The translations under genes and the position numbers were made by a program. Under the pieces are notes generated by a model, which saw only the letters and a list, made by a program, of their open reading frames with translations, ran no database searches and was not told where the DNA came from. DNA of 64,000 bases, taken from positions 24,215,605 through 24,279,604 of the forward strand of contig CM066912.1 in assembly GCA_033964015.1 (NCBI GenBank), read 5' to 3'. The DNA is from Scolanthus callimorphus (taxonomy: Eukaryota; Cnidaria; Anthozoa; Actiniaria; Edwardsiidae). Of the stretch, positions 1 to 11,090 are shown in pieces; positions within the stretch are counted from its first letter, which is position 1; each line of letters opens with the position of its first letter.

Positions 1-610
1 ACCTACATGTACATGCCCAATGTTTTACTGTACCAGAGTTGTTTCCAATTTTATCCAATACTACGCGAATTTCTGGCTGATTCCATCTTAAAACATTAAT
101 AATGGAAACATTCTCTTGTTTTTTTGTCAATTTTGTTCCACATTAAAAATGCTTGTTTTTCTCACCAATGTCAAATATGTGATATATGGTTTGCTTTATC
201 CTTCAACACTTTTCTTTTAATTCTAATCTTGCATCCATGCAAGTAAATTTTATTCTCAGTATTTAAAAGTATATAAAGTTGAAAGGAGAAAAAAGTCTAA
301 AATATCACAAAACGAGAGTCAAAAGAAGAAATTAATTTGGCAGCAAAAACCTCAACACCAAGGTTTACACGGTACTGAAAATATTTTGCAAGCTCAAAAC
401 GGTACTGACATAGATACTGGATATGTCTTGAAACGTTAAAAAAATGAATTTATAGTTTAATATATTAACTGCCAGTAGATACCAATGGTGTATACTTGTT
501 TTTATTGTAAATGAAGTGTACAGATCTTTATAGTGAGTGATTGTTAGACTTATTAAAGTATTTCAACCGGCACAGTCTAAATCAAGATAAAATTTTAGTC
601 TCTTTGATTT
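1..610. other. AT-rich intergenic DNA, nothing recognised
   Basis: No coding region, RNA gene or clear inverted repeat is visible here. It is the far downstream side of the minus-strand receptor gene that ends at 972. A TTTATT near 498 would read as AATAAA on the minus strand and could be a polyadenylation signal for that gene, but this is a weak match in AT-rich DNA. Confidence 0.4.
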
Positions 611-836
611 CAAGAGCCTCAATCAACCTCCATTATGTCAGCCTAGCAACATACCGAGTCAGTGAAAACATCCATTTCCATCGGCTGATTTTTAGTATGT
701 AGTGCAATATTTTCGATTGAATTCGGTTGATAAAGTATACAACTTTGTTTGTAGTTGTAATTTCGAAATTTCTGCATATAATTCTATTGCTAATATCGAA
801 CGAAACAACAAAGAAGTGACTGAGAAAAGGGTCCTC
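611..836. mobile_element. MITE family A, copy 1 (diverged)
   Basis: About 225 bp with degenerate terminal inverted repeats (AAGAGCCTCAATCAACC on the left, and a right end whose complement is similar). The interior is alignable by eye with 3796-4020, sharing for example the stretch CATCCATTTCCATCGGCTGA. Non-autonomous; any open frame across it is incidental. Confidence 0.6.
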
Positions 837-849
837 AAAGGGCTTATCA

Positions 850-970
850 TTCATGATGATGATGATGATGATCAGTGATGATGATGTTGTTCATGTTGAT
901 GATGATGATGTTGTTGACGACGTCGGCGACGACGATGATGACGACGGCGAAGGTGATGGCGATGATGTCT
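850..970. repeat. GAT-rich imperfect microsatellite
   Basis: A run of GAT/GATGATGTT/GACGAC-type trinucleotides lies immediately downstream of the receptor stop codon on the minus strand. A histidine- and arginine-rich open frame here is a product of the repeat. If transcribed, it would lie in the receptor 3' UTR. Confidence 0.8.
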
Positions 971-971
971 A

Positions 972-2431
972 TCAAGCTGTCTGACTGTTAAGCGACCCAG
1001 TAATTCTCTCGGCCGTTTTTGCCGCATTCTCCTGTGAACTAGACACTCGTGAAGAGCCAAACCGGTCACAGCAAAACATCTTCTTAAGTTCTCTTTTAAC
1101 ATCCGACTTCAACAGCGCATACGCTATGGGATTTACCGCTGCGTTCAGGTACAGCAGGAGCACCGAAATCAACGACGCTTCCCGGCTGAGATTACAAACC
1201 TTGAACTGATCGCAAATAGATTTATATATGTCCAAAAACCAACAACCGACGAATAGAATAATAACAGCGCCGATAACCTTCGCGGACCGTTCGTTTCTGT
1301 TTCTAGTAGACGTGCTATGGTTGTAGCTTAATTGCGCGATCTGATTGGCTGTTTGACGGGCGTGGCGTCTAGCGGTAAGGAGAATCTCTGCATACATCAG
1401 CAACATAACCACAGGCGGTAGAAACTCGAATAGCACTAACATCGCCGCGGTGTGGTATTTCTTGCCGTCCTCCGAGGTGCGAGGAGTGATGTCCAAGTAG
1501 ACCCACGTTAGGGGCAAAAAGGAGAGGACACTGGGTACTAGCCAGGAGGAGGCGATTAGTGCGCATGCGCAGCGTGACGTCATCCAGATGTGGTATTTCA
1601 AGGGGAACACGATTCCGAGAAATCTGTCGAGTGTCATGGCACATATGCTCGCGACTGAGACGGAGAGGAGAGTGTTGTAGAATAGGTATAACCACATGGT
1701 TTTGCATTTGAGGCCGCTCAACACGCAGATGAAGGAGACTGGGGGAAGGAACAGACCTGGAAAGAAGAATTTGAAGAAAGAGTTGTCGTTCGTTCGTGGG
1801 CTCGGCACGGGCTACCTATGGTTTGTGAGAGAGCTCGTTCCCAGGCTCTTTGCTTGAAGCAAATGTGTCTTTTCTCGATTAGCCAATGTAATATCAAGAA
1901 AGTGACTCTGGCTCTTTAGCCAAAACAAACTTAGTCCTTTCGGCAATTAGCCGCAAATTTGCATGAATTTGACGGCTATTTTGCGTGGGTTAGGGAAATA
2001 TGTTACAGTAAAGCACGCAACATCCTGCTGGCGTCCGTTGAACTTTTTTCTTCTAATCGACCGTAAACTGTGGAAAATTTCGAATTTTCACTAGAAAAAA
2101 AAACTATGTAACGCACAAATTGTCCAGACGCTATTTTCACGCAAAAGGTTCTATTTTTTCCCGAAAACTGAAAAAGAAAATGCGCGCGCATCTCACCTGT
2201 AAAGAAGTCCGCTGTACAGAGTGACAGCACGAACCAGTTGATGGACGTGCGCAACCGTCGCCTGGTACCAAGTATGTAAATCACCAGCCCGTTTCCGGTC
2301 ACTGAGAGAAAGGAGATTATTGCTGACAGTGCCCAGTACCAAATGGGCGTTGCGGCACGAGGAGGAGTGGCACTGGTGGTGAAATTAGTGAAGTTCGTTT
2401 CCATGGCAACTAGGTTATCGAAGGAGAGCAT
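972..2431 (-). CDS. Class A G protein-coupled receptor, two exons (paralogue 1)
   Basis: Predicted seven-transmembrane receptor of 339 residues, joined from exon 1 (2431-2197) and exon 2 (1756-972). The intron (2196-1757) starts GTGAGA, ends TTCTTTCCAG and splits a Gly codon in phase 1. Joining restores a continuous TM2-TM3 region, and 1020 nt is exactly 340 codons. Visible: TM1 GN (47-48), Asp2.50 (75), DRF instead of DRY (122-124), Pro5.50, CW (250-251) in TM6 and NPIAY in TM7 (287-291). The N terminus has NFT sites. The TM6 proline is missing (CWFLD). There is no Asp3.32 and no cysteine in ECL2, so it is unlikely to be an amine receptor. A splice acceptor (CCCGCAG, ending at 2450) precedes the ATG, implying a 5' UTR exon upstream. 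A second in-frame Met at 2404 is an alternative start. It is a paralogue of the receptors at 21083 and 26713 (shared LPLTW, VIGAVIILF and a similar TM7). Ligand unknown. Confidence 0.85.
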
Positions 2432-2519
2432 GGATGGCGTCGACGTTTCCTGCGGGAAAGAAGAAATTAGTAATGGCCAGGGTATACGAACCCCAAGACA
2501 GCGCCATGAAATCAATTGA

Positions 2520-3795
2520 AGAGCAAAAACGTGATCAATATAGGTTGATATTGTGGGTTGAACTTAGTTCTACTGTGTTTCCAAAGTCTTTCGGATGAGA
2601 CAATAAACCAAGGTCCAGTCTGCCTTCCCCTGTTTAAACCAGCCCAACAGCTGTTGTAACTTTCGTGGTTAAATGAAGTATCATTCATTCAAATAAAGTA
2701 TCATTCAGGGTGTACGATAAAGAACCTATTGCATTCTTCGTAAGACTAGGGGATTGTCTCCCGGTGCAATGGTCGTATATACTGTAAAACAGTACTCATG
2801 ATTGTAAGCTGCGCGGCGCCAATTTGCGCCATCTAATGCAGCCCGTTAAGTCCTCCTTGTCTAGCGGTCGTGTATTTCGATCGCTTGGAGTTCCCTCAAT
2901 GATGTGGAGAAGACCCTCTTTCTTTTACTTAGATTGATCGGGGACTGCATGAGTAGAGAAGAAAGGGTGAGGACTCGAAGATTATCAGTTCTTTATAGAA
3001 TTAAATTCATGAACTCGACTAGTGTTGTATCGACTGACTCCATTGTGATTCAGTTCTTACTGCCAATGTAGATGAATAAACGTTTACTATTATTACTATA
3101 AAAATCAGACAAGTGAGTAACTAAGTTTGAAAAAGAATAGATATCCGGGCCTTAAAAACTTTAAAACGTTAGCAGCACTGTCACTGAAAAAAACTTCGCG
3201 TTCTCCCCTATCTAATTGGTGTACATTTTTTAGAGTGAAAGATCAATGTCTCAAGAACTTTTTTCAGAGACTTTCAAGTGCCATCCTACCTTAGTCATAC
3301 TGAATAGCACCTAGTCGGTGATGTTTAATTCTACCTGCACTTTTCAACCGTGAATTTCTCTTAGCACTTAGCTCTTGCTCTTGTAAACTCCTCGATAAGT
3401 AGAACACACTCTAGATGTCTACCATATATAGGCTTAAAAGCACTCCCACTTGTCACGGTAACGGAAATAGTACCCGTTTTCGCACTACGTTTATTGCATC
3501 TCGTTCTCGTTTTCTCGTTATTCTATATCACGGTGACGTACAGCATATCATGGCTGGGTGATAAGATTATTTAGCTGCCACAGGGATTCACTTTTTGACA
3601 TTGTGTGCCCTTTTAAGGTGACAGCTGATATTTATGCTCCTCGAGGTTTTTTCGGGCTTCGATTAATCTGGCCAGCTTGAATTTCACTGGCACTTGGATT
3701 AACGTATTTTTATCTGCTTCTTTATGGTTTTTATTGATGCTTTTCTGGATGTTTTTTATTGATGCTTTTGAGTTGTTCTGTGTCTGTGCTCTTAA
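2520..3795. other. Intergenic DNA upstream of paralogue 1; possible retroposed tail
   Basis: At 2588-2615 there is a stretch (TCTTTCGGATGAGACAATA) nearly identical to 22147-22165, in the same position relative to the start of the paralogous receptor. It is either a shared upstream element or an old dispersed repeat. At 3073 an AATAAA followed by imperfect TATTAC repeats resembles the 3' tail of a retroposed element. The rest is unremarkable. Confidence 0.4.
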
Positions 3796-4020
3796 AGAGC
3801 CTGTGTCAGCCGCCATTTTGTCAGCATAGCAACATACCAAGTCGGAGAAAGCATCCATTTCCATCGGCTGATTTAGAGAATGCAGAGCAATGTTCTCGAT
3901 TGAATTTGGTAAATCAAATCTGAAACTTTGTTTTTAGATGTTTATTTTTAGATTTCTACACGTTCTTCGTCTTCTAATATCGAACCAAAACAATACAAAG
4001 TAGTGGCTGACACGGGCTCT
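3796..4020. mobile_element. MITE family A, copy 2 (best ends)
   Basis: The left end AGAGCCTGTGTCAGCC and the right end GGCTGACACGGGCTCT are inverted repeats differing at one base, 225 bp apart. The left end is preceded by TTAA (3792-3795); the right flank no longer shows it. Related copies lie at 611, 23898, 35601 and 42258. No coding capacity. Confidence 0.8.
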
Positions 4021-4718
4021 CTGTTTTTCAGGCATCTGGTCAACTTGAATTTCACTGTCACTACATCTTACCATTTTAAACCTTTTAACACTCGTTTGTA
4101 TGCTTTTGAATAATTTTTTAATTGAAGATGCTTAATTGTAATGGTTAGCTGATTAATGACAGCTCAAAGCTTATATTCTCGAAAGGTTGAAGATCTTTAA
4201 AGGGGCACTCGCAGGCTTGCCTGACAAGCAAATAATTCAAATCGCAATCCAATTCCATCCTCTTTATAATAGATGAATACACTATAGATTTGTATTGATT
4301 TAACAGTTAAAAGGTCATTTAACAAACCTGGACTGTTATTTTGGTTATTCCCGGTAAACTTAAATGTATTTTTGGTGATTAGAATTAGACTTATTTTTTG
4401 ACAGGTTGTACGAAAATGAAGTGTGCGAGTTCCCCTTTAACAACGACTCTATAACTTTTTTCGTAAGAACTTCGACCGGTTTTTGGTCTGAAATAAACTG
4501 CATCATCTTTTCCACTTAAATATTCATCAAGCAATAGCAGCTTCGTTATCATTACGTTAATGATGATCATCATCATCTTAATCATTATCGTCATAATCAC
4601 CATCATCATTATCATATTTATCATCTGACTATCATCGCTATCAGCATCTATATCATCATTAAAGAAGCCGATCCACCATGTCAATCATGTATTGCTTTGA
4701 ATTGGTTTAAATTAAGGA
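4021..4718. other. Intergenic DNA with ATC-rich stretch
   Basis: Between two inverted-repeat elements. Around 4555-4655 there is an imperfect ATC/CAT trinucleotide stretch. No gene is visible; a minus-strand Met/Ile/Asp-rich frame is a by-product of this stretch. Confidence 0.5.
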
Positions 4719-4935
4719 ATAGACCAAATCGGCTAAATGTGTTTACATCTTGTTGCCACCCAATTAAGATCATGTGATGATTCCTTTGGGTGGATACTTT
4801 TGTTAGTTCTGCACATACATTCGTGCACTCAGTTAAGTGAGAAAAATATAACAATTGCAACCACCCAAAGGAATCATCACATTATCTGAACTGGGTGGCA
4901 ACAAGATGTAAACACCGTTAGCCGATTTGGTCTAT
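4719..4935. mobile_element. Palindromic MITE family G, copy 1
   Basis: Arms of about 75 bp are inverted: the element begins ATAGACCAAATCGGCTAA and ends with its complement. Both arms carry ACATCTTGTTGCCACCCA and a GATGATTCCTTTGGGTGG block. The loop is about 60 bp. A second, more diverged copy starts 239 bp further on. Confidence 0.85.
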
Positions 4936-5173
4936 TGAAACTGCAGCAACGATAACGATAACAGCAAAGAACAATACACTTGATTACAGAAGACAATGCG
5001 CGGACGTGCAAATCCATAAAATCAAATGCATTTCAACCGTTTCCGTCTCATCTGGGACGCGAAACTGCCATGTTTTAAGCTCTGACAAAACGGGAGCGTG
5101 GCTGGCGCTTTTGTTTTTATTTTCGTTTGATATGTTAGAGAATGGGTGCGAATTTGCTGTTGTTGAGGTTACA

Positions 5174-5390
5174 ATAGACCAAATTAATGGCTGACTTTTA
5201 CATCTTGTTGCCACACAATTCAGATCATGTGATGATTCCTCTTGGTGCTTACAATTGTCAAATGTTTCTCACTCGACCGAGTGCACGAGTGTATGTGCGG
5301 AAGTAACAAACGTATCCACCTAAAGGAATCATCACATGATCTGGATTGGGTAGCAACAAGATGCAACCACTGTCAGCCGGTTAGGTCTAT
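5174..5390. mobile_element. Palindromic MITE family G, copy 2
   Basis: Same size (217 bp) and arrangement as 4719-4935, with the ATAGACC end, the TTACATCTTGTTGCCAC block and the ATGTGATGATTCCT block on one side and their complements on the other. It has more mismatches, so it is either older or an independent insertion. Confidence 0.8.
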
Positions 5391-5622
5391 GCAAAGGGAC
5401 CTCCAAAAAAAAGATGAATATTGAGAAATGTGACAAACGAATAGACGAATATTTGTCGTTCCAGCTGCCATAGTCATCATCATCATCATCATTCTTACCG
5501 TTACTTTATTCACGAGGCCTTCTCTGGGTCCTAATGTCGCATTAACACGCCCCAACATGCCTAAAACGCTCAAAATACCCTAAAATACCTACAACATTGG
5601 TCCTTACCCTTATATTCCTTAA

Positions 5623-7951
5623 GGTTACAGGATACATTCGCTGGGTGTGCGTTTTCAAAACCTTGTCGCGGCGCAAATATTCATCGCATCGCCATAACCA
5701 ATACATCATTTTAAAGATAAAATGTGAAATTTATCTGCTGTTAAGCTTTTGTAGCAGTTTCATGAAAATTATTTACGGCGCACAGCAAAAACCGCGTTTT
5801 CGACCGCCCCTGATAAACGCTTTGATAGGCCGCGGTAGTTTACAGGCTTGGCAAATCTGACTGCGCAATATCAATCACCACATTGTTGTCTCTAAAAGTG
5901 TGTCGGGCTTTTTCAATTGAAGGCTTTGTTTAGGAATGATCGAACGATCAAGTTGATCTTGTGTTTAGTAGTTTACTGGGACCCTATCGTGATAAATAAT
6001 TTTTGAAATACTGCGAAATTCACAAAAGCCCGCATGGGTAGAAATTAAGGACAGTATGGCCGCCGCTCATCTACGAGCATGCGCACTACGGGGTTTTAAA
6101 TAATAATTCAAGATGGCGGCCGTATAGCAATTGACTGGGGAAAAATAGAAAATCAAAAGTTTCTCGTTTCTAGCTAAACTGGGCCAACCTCTATACATCC
6201 ATGCCTGTTCATTGCAGCTTTATCGAGGGCCTCCGGATTGAGTTTACTTGTGTAAAACCGTAGTCGTCCGGCGTTTTTAGTTTTAAAAATGCAGATTTCC
6301 ATCCTCAGGAATCCATATAATTATCGTACAATGCTACAAGTGCAGTCAAAGTTTTCTCTTGTAGCCGTGCAACCGTAAATCTTGAACCAGCTCTATACAT
6401 CTCGGGTTGTAGTTCGATAAACAAGGATCACATCCATGTACTTTTCAGCTCATAAAACCTTCAAATCGTTCGGCGTTTTCCCGAGAAAGTTTGAGCTTTT
6501 ACTTAGTAGTATAGCTTCCAGTGTAACAGGTTTACAGCCATAATATTGCCGAAAACTAATTTTTTGGGGGAGAATTCTCTTCGCTTTCCCCGAGGATCGT
6601 TCTGTCGTCCATTTTGTCTCGATATACCGCGTAGGACTGGGCATAGACGATGCCTGGGCCTTTTTTCCCGTTGTCTGGGGTCCTGGGGGTACATTTTTTC
6701 TCATTTTTTAATTACTATTTTTCAAAATATCACTGCTCATAGAATTCTATATTGTTAAGTGTTCTTCTCTTTGTATTTTTCATTACTTTTGCACGCAAGA
6801 AAAGCATTATTAGCTCTACAAACTGCATTTCTAGATTGCTTAACTACACAGGGAGCCCAAAAGTACATTCACGGGATACCTGTGTCTATTATTGCACATG
6901 CCCGAACTGCAGTTCCTGGCTAAATATGCTGTTGAAACCTGTCATTTTAGAGTTTCATGTGCTGTAAGTAACATCATGTCAGATGTTCCTTTGAAATTTC
7001 AGTCAGAGTTGGATTTTAAATTAAATCAAACACCGAAGGTGAGCCCGCGCGCCACTCATGCGATAAGCCGCTGAAGTGTCCTCAATTTCTAGCCATGACA
7101 CACTTTTGCTCCCCAACCATTTATCTATCTCATGGCAAAATTTCAAAGCATTCCGTTTAAAACCTGTTGGTCTATCAAAGCATTTATGCACTAGATTTAG
7201 CGAAATCTTAAAGGCGAGTTTTGGGCTTCTAAAGTTGTGTAAACATAAGAGGGATTAGTGACGAATTTGTCATCACGCACTTCACTTTCTGCCAATCACG
7301 GCAGGCACCCCCGGTGTGCCAGCAAGGACATACTTTTTCGCGCGGAATAGATAATGAGGCTTCTTTCCGGTCTCTTGTATTAAATTGTCAAAGCGAACAT
7401 TTATTATCGTCTTGGAATTCGAAATCAAACGGTATGGTTGAGCCGCGTCCAAAACCGAGTTATAAGAAGTGCCCATACTCTGAAAAGCGAAACCAAAGCA
7501 AAGGCGCGCGCCGAGAAAACGACAAAGACAAATCGCTTTGGCTTTCAGACGATTCTTTATCTCCATCGAATTTGATGCAATTGGTGGATCATCTGTCCGC
7601 TGTTCTTCGTCAGCATTCCTTGGATTGGGTTGATCGAACATGAGACTTTGTCAGACAGAGCGAGTTGTTATTATGGCGGACCATAACAGTCACCTAAATG
7701 TCCCGTATGTTACGCGAAAATGCTAATGATGTGTGCTGAACCGAGTAGACATCACAATAGGATTAAAGGATTATCTCGCCTGTATTGAAAGACATATTTC
7801 TCGGGCATTTCTAGTTTTCTATACATTTCTCACGCTGCTTTTAAGATTTCAAGAATTTTTTTTCGAGAGAGTAAAGATCAGGCCTTGATGAGGAAGAACT
7901 GTGATTTTCGAAAATTTCGCAAATAGAAGGCCGCGAATGTATCCTGTAACC
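5623..7951. mobile_element. 2.3-kb inverted-repeat element flanked by TTAA
   Basis: A perfect 19-bp terminal inverted repeat, GGTTACAGGATACATTCGC (5623-5641 and complement at 7933-7951), bounds 2329 bp. TTAA is present directly outside both ends (5619-5622 and 7952-7955), as expected for piggyBac-like target duplication. I see no transposase, so it is probably a non-autonomous relic. Inside lie a YY1-like motif (CAAGATGGCGGC, 6109-6120) and an unassigned open frame at 7314-7643. Confidence 0.7.
7314..7643 (+). other. Unassigned open frame inside the 2.3-kb element
   Basis: A 109-residue open frame. Its second half is basic then acidic (KKCPYSEKRNQSKGARREN, later KDKSLWLSDDSLSPSN) and has a less random composition than other frames nearby. 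The opposite strand is open over the same bases, so neither is secure. I do not recognise a family. It could be the remains of a captured exon, part of an element-encoded protein, or chance. Confidence 0.2.
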
Positions 7952-7955
7952 TTAA

Positions 7956-8382
7956 AACGCCCAAAAATGCATTTAAACTCCCAAATGCCTAAAAAACGGT
8001 CCATACCCTTATTGTCCTTTTAAAAAACGCCAAAGGAATGTGTCAGGTTTTCCATTAAGCCTTGATCTCTAGATATATCTCTCTGTATGAATACTGAATA
8101 CTAGTGCTGACTTCAGTCGCATTGAAAACTGCTCTGGAAAACAGATTGGATACGTGTCACTTTAATTTATGCAGGACATTAATTAAATGTCACTTAAAAC
8201 CATTATGAAAACATGGAGACGTTAACCTGTTCACTTTCTTGCCGATACTAAATTGATGGTTAGTTACTAGGGTAACTTTGTTTCTAAACTGTCACGATTA
8301 ATATATGATGTTCAATGATGGTTTGCCAAGTCACGTTCTCTTTGCCTTTGACTCTTGTACGAATGTTTCTGTAACCTAACAA
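7956..8382. other. Intergenic DNA
   Basis: The first 65 bp resemble the bases just left of the 2.3-kb element (GGTCCATACCCTTATTGTCC here against GGTCCTTACCCTTATATTCC at 5599-5618). Otherwise nothing is recognised. Confidence 0.35.
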
Positions 8383-8500
8383 TTACTGCGATTTCCATAA
8401 TTCTGTTGAATTTTACAAGCGCCAGCCGACAAGCGCCGTTTTGGCTTCCTCTGAGTCAAACTGCTCGGTCCGTCTTCCGTCCGTCAAATCGCTACGAAAG
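8383..8500. mobile_element. Fragment of MITE family E
   Basis: Starts TTACTGCGATTTCCATAATT, matching the terminal repeat of the complete family member at 29208-29513, followed by a diverged interior including CGTCCGTCAAA. The opposite end is not found. Confidence 0.5.
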
Positions 8501-8622
8501 CTTCCGTTCCCTTCCCACTTTTTAATAACTCATTGTATATATTAACACTTTATAAGATATGTAAAACATAGGAGAAACAATAATGTAAGAGCATTGAGAA
8601 TTTTTAAATGCTCAGGAATATT

Positions 8623-8623
<1 letters not shown>

Positions 8624-8676
<53 letters not shown>
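8624..8676. repeat. (ATT)n microsatellite
   Basis: About 53 bp of perfect ATT repeats. Confidence 0.95.
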
Positions 8677-8677
<1 letters not shown>

Positions 8678-8794
8678 GCCGACTGTAACATGGACTTATG
8701 ATGTCATATTTTGAAAATTTTAATAATAATGTTTCATAGCATTTCAGTAGGTCTCAAAAAACTTACATTAAGAAGGTTTATCATATAAACCTTA

Positions 8795-8972
8795 TTATTA
8801 TATAGACACGAGTGTTTTACTGGGAAATTCGCCACTCGTAGATCTCATACGAATCTACATCCGGGTCCTGAGTGACATATTTTCCATGTCCTCACTAGTG
8901 AGGATATCGGTCAAAACAAAAGTGCTTGGAAATCAATTTGGAATAATTTTTTCTGGTTTGTCTATATAATAA
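8795..8972. mobile_element. 178-bp MITE with 14-bp terminal inverted repeat
   Basis: TTATTATATAGACA at 8795-8808 and its exact complement at 8959-8972. The interior is not palindromic. It sits directly next to the large foldback that begins at 8980. Confidence 0.7.
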
Positions 8973-8979
8973 AAAGAAA

Positions 8980-9126
8980 ATTACACGGTGGCTTGAAGAT
9001 ATGAGTTTATTTTCTCGTGTCAAAAACAATATTTTACTCATTCGCTGCGCTCATTCGTCGCGAATGAGTAAAATATTGTTTTTGACACGAGAAAATAAAA
9101 CTCATATCTTCGCGCCACCGTGTAAT
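8980..9126. repeat. Large foldback, arms of about 65 bp
   Basis: The arm starting ATTACACGGTGGC is repeated in inverted orientation ending GCCACCGTGTAAT, with a loop of about 15 bp near 9053. Arms are near-perfect, including TCGTGTCAAAAACAATATTT. A similar end (ACACGGGGATATGGAATTTA) reappears at 9280-9300, suggesting a larger foldback family occupying roughly 8795-9320. Confidence 0.85.
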
Positions 9127-10935
9127 ATCCTCTATGTATTTTATCAGGATTTCGGTCACTGAGAAATATCGTAATTCGCACGTGTGAAAAATTACGATAA
9201 TGCCCACTATCGCGAAATTCGTCGAATCGAAAAAGTTTCACAGAACCGTTTATATAATAAACAGAATAATACATGGGCACACGGGGATATGGAATTTATC
9301 TCACGAGTGAGCTATAATATTTAATTCTCAAAATTACTAATATTCTAAAATCAAAATTGTAGGCCTCAAGACGGCCTGAAACGCATCAAAAGTGGGTGCT
9401 AAATTATCAGATTTTGACTCATTCTCGTCCGTGAAAATCTCAGAAAAGCACCGGTAGATGAAACACGTGATATGAAACGGCAAAAAGTTCTAGCGCAGTT
9501 ACATTGGAGTAATAATTATTTGGAACATATCAGGTTATTTGCTTATTTTTGTTGGCAACTTTAAATTATTGGGAGGCCTGGCCCTCCATCATAATTATTG
9601 GGGGGCAGTCCTCCCCTCCCCGCTTCAGCTGCTCATGTCCTTTGCTGAAATCTATGTTCGAGCCTCGCGGAGAAGGCTCTGTTAGGCCAGCTGGCTCAAA
9701 GATGCACGGGCTCTGGGAACGAGATTAGATCTGATACAAGCCATTGAGAGAAACAACTTTCTGCGCATGCCCCAACTGCATTTAAATCTAAATTGAATAT
9801 TATAAGCTACCTCCCAGCTTATTCGATTCTTTTTAAAATCCTTATACGCAACTGTTTTAAATTTTTAACTGACTTTTATAGATTCACACGGCTTTTATGA
9901 AAAACAGCACCTTCGCTGATAGAATCACCGTGTTGAAATAAAAAGATCTATCTATCTATCTATGTTCAAAATCAGCGACGGCCCTCAAAATGGATGTCCC
10001 CAGAGCCTCCCCCGCGAGCAGACGGGCTGGGGAGTTCTGCGTACGAGAATGCTTAGATTGAGCTTGTTTGACTGACAGCTACGAAAGCTGTAAAGCCCAT
10101 CAAGTGCTGACTCGAGAGTCACTCTACGCATGCGTCAAATAACATCAATGACACTTCAAATATCTGCGATGTCTTCTCTTCTATGAACATAACGACATGA
10201 GTTTGACAGCCTGTTGACACTGCATATTTAAGGAGACCGCGATTTATTTGCAATCAATACTACAATATTTGCTCATTTTACGGATGTGTCAAGCTTACTT
10301 CCTTGCTATTTAATATAGGCTGGCCTGTCGAGTGTAATAGATTTGTAGCAGCCGTATTAGTTTTAGATAGATAGCTTAGATGCAGTCAAAATAGTGACAA
10401 AAAGTCAAAATTTTCCTTTACGACCAAGATGTCGCAGGTTGGGACCTCGTGTGGAGTTCCCTGGAGGGGGTGTCAATTGAATGGTTGGCTAGCTGGCGCG
10501 CGCGTGCCACCCCCGTGAAGGTAACTAGCATGTGCCTGGCGCGTGCCATCCCGTGCTCCTAGCCTCTTTACAAATCAGTCGGGAATGCCATAAATGTTTT
10601 TATTGTCGGGCCAATAAATCGTTTTTTGTTACGTGATCATACGATTTTTTTTCTATTTTAGTTATTGTACTTTGTAAAATTGATATATTCGGGGCTCCTC
10701 TTTCTGTCTGCTTCCCTGAGAATTATGTAAATACGTCGTTGAAACCATTAAGTCCTTTTCGACAAAGTCTATAGTATTGGAGTTCGACAAGAAGCTTCAG
10801 AATTTTATCGCCTTGGCTTAGCGTGTCAGTAAACGAGTGAAGCTCGAGCCTCTGGTACCCAGGGTATATACTGCTAGGACTTTTGAACTGTTTTCAGTAG
10901 ACCTTTGACTATTTTATTCTGCCCGTAACGTTTCT
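9127..10935. other. Intergenic DNA with one retroposed-tail-like site
   Basis: At 9935-9962 the sequence GAAATAAAAAG followed by four TCTA units looks like the 3' end of a retroposed element on the plus strand. Nothing else is assigned; there is no open frame worth reporting. Confidence 0.4.
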
Positions 10936-11090
10936 AAGGCCTACGGCAAACGCCGTGCCAGAGTCGCGCCGTTCCAATACAAAACACTAGAAATTTCTTG
11001 ATTATAAAGTATAATGAAGCGGCATCCTTTCAAAAAGGAAAAGTTCGACAGAAGAAGAGCGGCTGAAGTTCGGCGTTTGCCGTAGGCCTT
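10936..11090. mobile_element. MITE family K, intact 155-bp copy
   Basis: AAGGCCTACGGCAAACGCCG at the left and its exact complement at the right (11071-11090) bound 155 bp. It contains the uninterrupted stretch ATTATAAAGTATAATGAAGC, which is the empty target site of the insertion at 47579-47980. Confidence 0.9.

Noticed and set aside
872..1102. Minus-strand open frame rich in His and Arg
   Set aside because: It is the translation of the GAT/GAC-rich repeat and overlaps the receptor exon in another frame.
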